Source: Maricaulis sp.
GTDB taxonomy: Bacteria > Pseudomonadota > Alphaproteobacteria > Caulobacterales > Maricaulaceae
DNA: 64,000 bases
Direction: 5' to 3'
Assembly: GCF_015665295.1 (NCBI RefSeq)
Contig: NZ_JADFAJ010000040.1
Coordinates: forward strand, 1-64,000
Made by a program: the position numbers and the translations under genes. Each line of letters starts with the position of its first letter. Positions within the stretch are counted from its first letter, which is position 1. The notes under the pieces are model-generated. The model saw nothing but the letters and a program-made list of their open reading frames with translations, was not told the DNA's origin and searched no databases. This document shows, one piece after another, positions 62,668 to 64,000 of this stretch.

Positions 62668-63216
62668 ATGAACGCCTACGCCTACAATGATGACGCGGCT
62701 GCCCATGCGGGCGCCTCCACCGACGCCCATGCCATCGCTGAAGCCGTTGGCGAATCAGCCGCGCGCGCCTCGCAGGGCGCCGAAGCGGCCCAGGTTGCCC
62801 GCGACGCGATGAACCAGGTTGAGGAATCCAGCCAGGTGCTCGAACGCCGCGTCGAGGCCCTGACCGATGCGTCACAGCGCATCAATGCCATCCTCTCGAC
62901 GATCGAGGCGATCGCCAGCCAGACCAATCTCCTGGCCCTCAATGCGACCATCGAAGCGGCGCGTGCCGGTGAAGCCGGCCGCGGTTTCGCCGTGGTTGCC
63001 GGCGAAGTGAAGGCCCTGGCCGGCCAGACTGCCAAGGCCACCGAAGACATCGCCTCGCGCATCGCCGCCCTCGACAATGAGGTCAAGGAAATCCTCGACG
63101 GCGTTCGCGGCTCCGGCCAGTCGGTCGCCCGCGGCAAGGTTGCCGTCGACCAGATGACCCAGGCGACCCAGGAAGTGGCGCACCAGCTCAACACGCTGCG
63201 CGACCGCGTCCGCTAG
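62668..63216 (+). CDS. Short soluble methyl-accepting chemotaxis-like signalling protein
   Basis: 182 aa from ATG 62668. The MCP signalling tip is complete: [20 protein letters not shown] followed by [20 protein letters not shown], then a short helical return to the C-terminus. It lacks a transmembrane segment, HAMP and a sensory domain, and the flanking helical bundle is short. It could bind CheW/CheA as a cytoplasmic cluster component or act as an adaptor. The Ala-rich N-terminus ([15 protein letters not shown]) is unusual. Followed by a terminator with a duplicated 3' arm. Confidence 0.88.
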   Translation: MNAYAYNDDAAAHAGASTDAHAIAEAVGESAARASQGAEAAQVARDAMNQVEESSQVLERRVEALTDASQRINAILSTIEAIASQTNLLALNATIEAARAGEAGRGFAVVAGEVKALAGQTAKATEDIASRIAALDNEVKEILDGVRGSGQSVARGKVAVDQMTQATQEVAHQLNTLRDRVR

Positions 63217-63242
63217 GACGGTCGTCAAACCGGCAGGAACAA

Positions 63243-63272
63243 GGGCAGGCGCCGCAAGGCCCTGCCCTTTTT
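63243..63272 (+). terminator. Terminator after the MCP-like gene
   Basis: GGGCAGG (63243-63249) pairs with CCTGCCC (63261-63267) and is followed by TTTTT (63268-63272). It sits 27 nt after the stop. The downstream arm and T run are duplicated in tandem (next entry). Confidence 0.85.
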
Positions 63273-63298
63273 CGTGTTCCCTGCCCTTTTTCGTGTTC
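63261..63298. repeat. 19-bp tandem duplication of the terminator 3' arm
   Basis: CCTGCCCTTTTTCGTGTTC occurs twice head to tail, at 63261-63279 and 63280-63298, without a mismatch. The single upstream arm can pair with either copy, giving two alternative terminator hairpins. Confidence 0.95.
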
Positions 63299-63482
63299 GC
63301 GGTCCGCCCTGAGCCTCCGCGACACCGTCGCCGGCGCGCGCGCCAACGCGATGACTGATCATGCATGCAGCCGGCCTGCGCCACCGGTCGGTGCCCTTCA
63401 AGGCCCGCCACCATGCCAGCCGACGCGATCGAAACCGGGGCTCGCCGCGCCCGTGCATCACGGGCATCTCACACCGCTGTCG

Positions 63483-64000
63483 TCAGAGCGAGCGAAGGCG
63501 GGGAATGCGCTGGACCGGCGCCGTGAGGAAGGTCTCGAGTTCCGCGATGGGAATAGGCTTCGACAGGTAATAGCCCTGGATCCAGTCAGCGCCGAGCAGT
63601 TTGAGCGCGGCGAGGTCCGTATCGACCTCGACGCCCTCTGCGACGACTTCCAGACCCAGATTGTGGGCCAGATCAATCGTAGACTTGATCAGCATGCGAC
63701 CACGCGCATTTGCGTTCAGATTGGTCACGAACTGCCGGTCGAGCTTCAGCTCGTCACTGGGAATCATCTGCAGGTAAGCCAGTGAGGACTGACCGGTTCC
63801 ATAATCATCGATCGAGATGCGCGCGCCGGCTTCTCGCCACGCATTGAGATGTTCGATGGCCTTGTCCGGATTGGTCATCACCGCAGTTTCGGTGATCTCG
63901 AGCGTGATCGGGCCATGGGCGCCGACAATCATGGCGCGGGCCTTGCGCGCGAAATCGGCATCGCCCACCAGCGCACCCGAAATATTGACCGCGATGCTGA
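63483..64000 (-). CDS. EAL domain protein (cyclic-di-GMP phosphodiesterase), N-terminally truncated by the window
   Basis: Open to the window end on the minus strand, so the start and the EAL motif lie outside. Visible catalytic-core blocks are LEITETAVM (Glu), ISIDDYGTGQSSLAYL (Asp pair), ELKLDRQFVTNL (Lys), VVAEGVE (catalytic Glu) and ADWIQGYYLSKP. All match active EAL phosphodiesterases that cleave c-di-GMP to pGpG. Any GGDEF or sensory part would be upstream. The preceding residues (IAVNISGAL) are the usual EAL beta-strand. Confidence 0.93.
   Translation of the reverse strand, partial: SIAVNISGALVGDADFARKARAMIVGAHGPITLEITETAVMTNPDKAIEHLNAWREAGARISIDDYGTGQSSLAYLQMIPSDELKLDRQFVTNLNANARGRMLIKSTIDLAHNLGLEVVAEGVEVDTDLAALKLLGADWIQGYYLSKPIPIAELETFLTAPVQRIPRLRSL

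Overview
The window is a dense, GC-rich piece of an alphaproteobacterial chromosome. Gene content and order point to the Caulobacterales/Maricaulales/Hyphomonadaceae side of the class. Supporting blocks are lysC-ptsP, comF-grxC-nitrilase-DUF1178, bolA/J-domain/cobS/cobT, rpmB/DUF3108/SUV3-like helicase/S4/fdxA/carD/RpoH, an NDUFAF5-like methyltransferase and a flagellin without a central variable domain. A Maricaulis-like marine bacterium is my best guess; this is inferred from synteny and style, since no rRNA is present. I see no tRNA, rRNA, CRISPR array, prophage or intact transposase.

Layout. 1-9.1 kb: an M16 peptidase pair (the first cut by the window edge), a secreted orphan, a VOC protein, a methyltransferase, MarR, an enoyl-CoA hydratase/isomerase with a palindromic operator upstream, a beta-lactamase-like serine hydrolase, a degenerate BLUF-like protein and UbiD. 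9.1-9.65 kb: nested extragenic palindromic repeats. 9.66-18.6 kb: LOG-family protein, secreted retropepsin-like/PDZ protein, threonine-aldolase-like enzyme, ArsC/Spx-like protein, IspG, RodZ-like HTH protein, PtsP and LysC. 18.8-26.4 kb: UbiG, a 612-aa orphan, DUF1178/nitrilase/glutaredoxin/ComF, a 9-bp tandem repeat, NDUFAF5-like methyltransferase, a lone Flp pilin, MutT and a parvulin. 26.6-38.2 kb: SecA, GNAT, a second repeat cluster, AccA, XerD, envelope proteins, AroK-AroB, a CNNM/CorC-type transporter and BolA.

38.2-48.8 kb: J-domain protein, CobS and CobT. CobS and CobT are separated by about 5.4 kb holding a copper-resistance operon (lipoprotein TolC-like channel, Tat-exported multicopper oxidase, CusF-like protein), its divergent CsoR repressor, an FAD oxidoreductase and an orphan flagellin. 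48.8-49.65 kb: a gene-free stretch with a roughly 390-nt, strongly structured segment (candidate ncRNA) followed by a third repeat cluster that contains an inverted copy of the 120-bp element at 9.4 kb. 49.65-57.6 kb: amidohydrolase, RpmB, DUF3108, helicase, S4, TerB, FdxA and CarD. 57.9-60.6 kb: a GT-D/FkbM glycan pair in AT-richer DNA. 60.6-64 kb: an RpoH-type sigma factor, a nuclease-like lipoprotein, a soluble MCP-like protein and a truncated EAL protein.

Most genes are housekeeping: isoprenoid, ubiquinone, shikimate, lysine/aspartate, fatty-acid and cobalamin synthesis, protein export and nitrogen-PTS signalling. The accessory content is the copper cassette, the 612-aa orphan, the GT-D/FkbM pair and three repeat clusters. 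I did not find a clear new defence or mobile system. The strongest leads are the structured segment at 48821-49212, the 120-bp inverted-repeat element, the photochemically dead BLUF-like protein, a terminator hairpin that appears to bury the ribosome-binding site of the next gene, and the dissected cobS/cobT locus.
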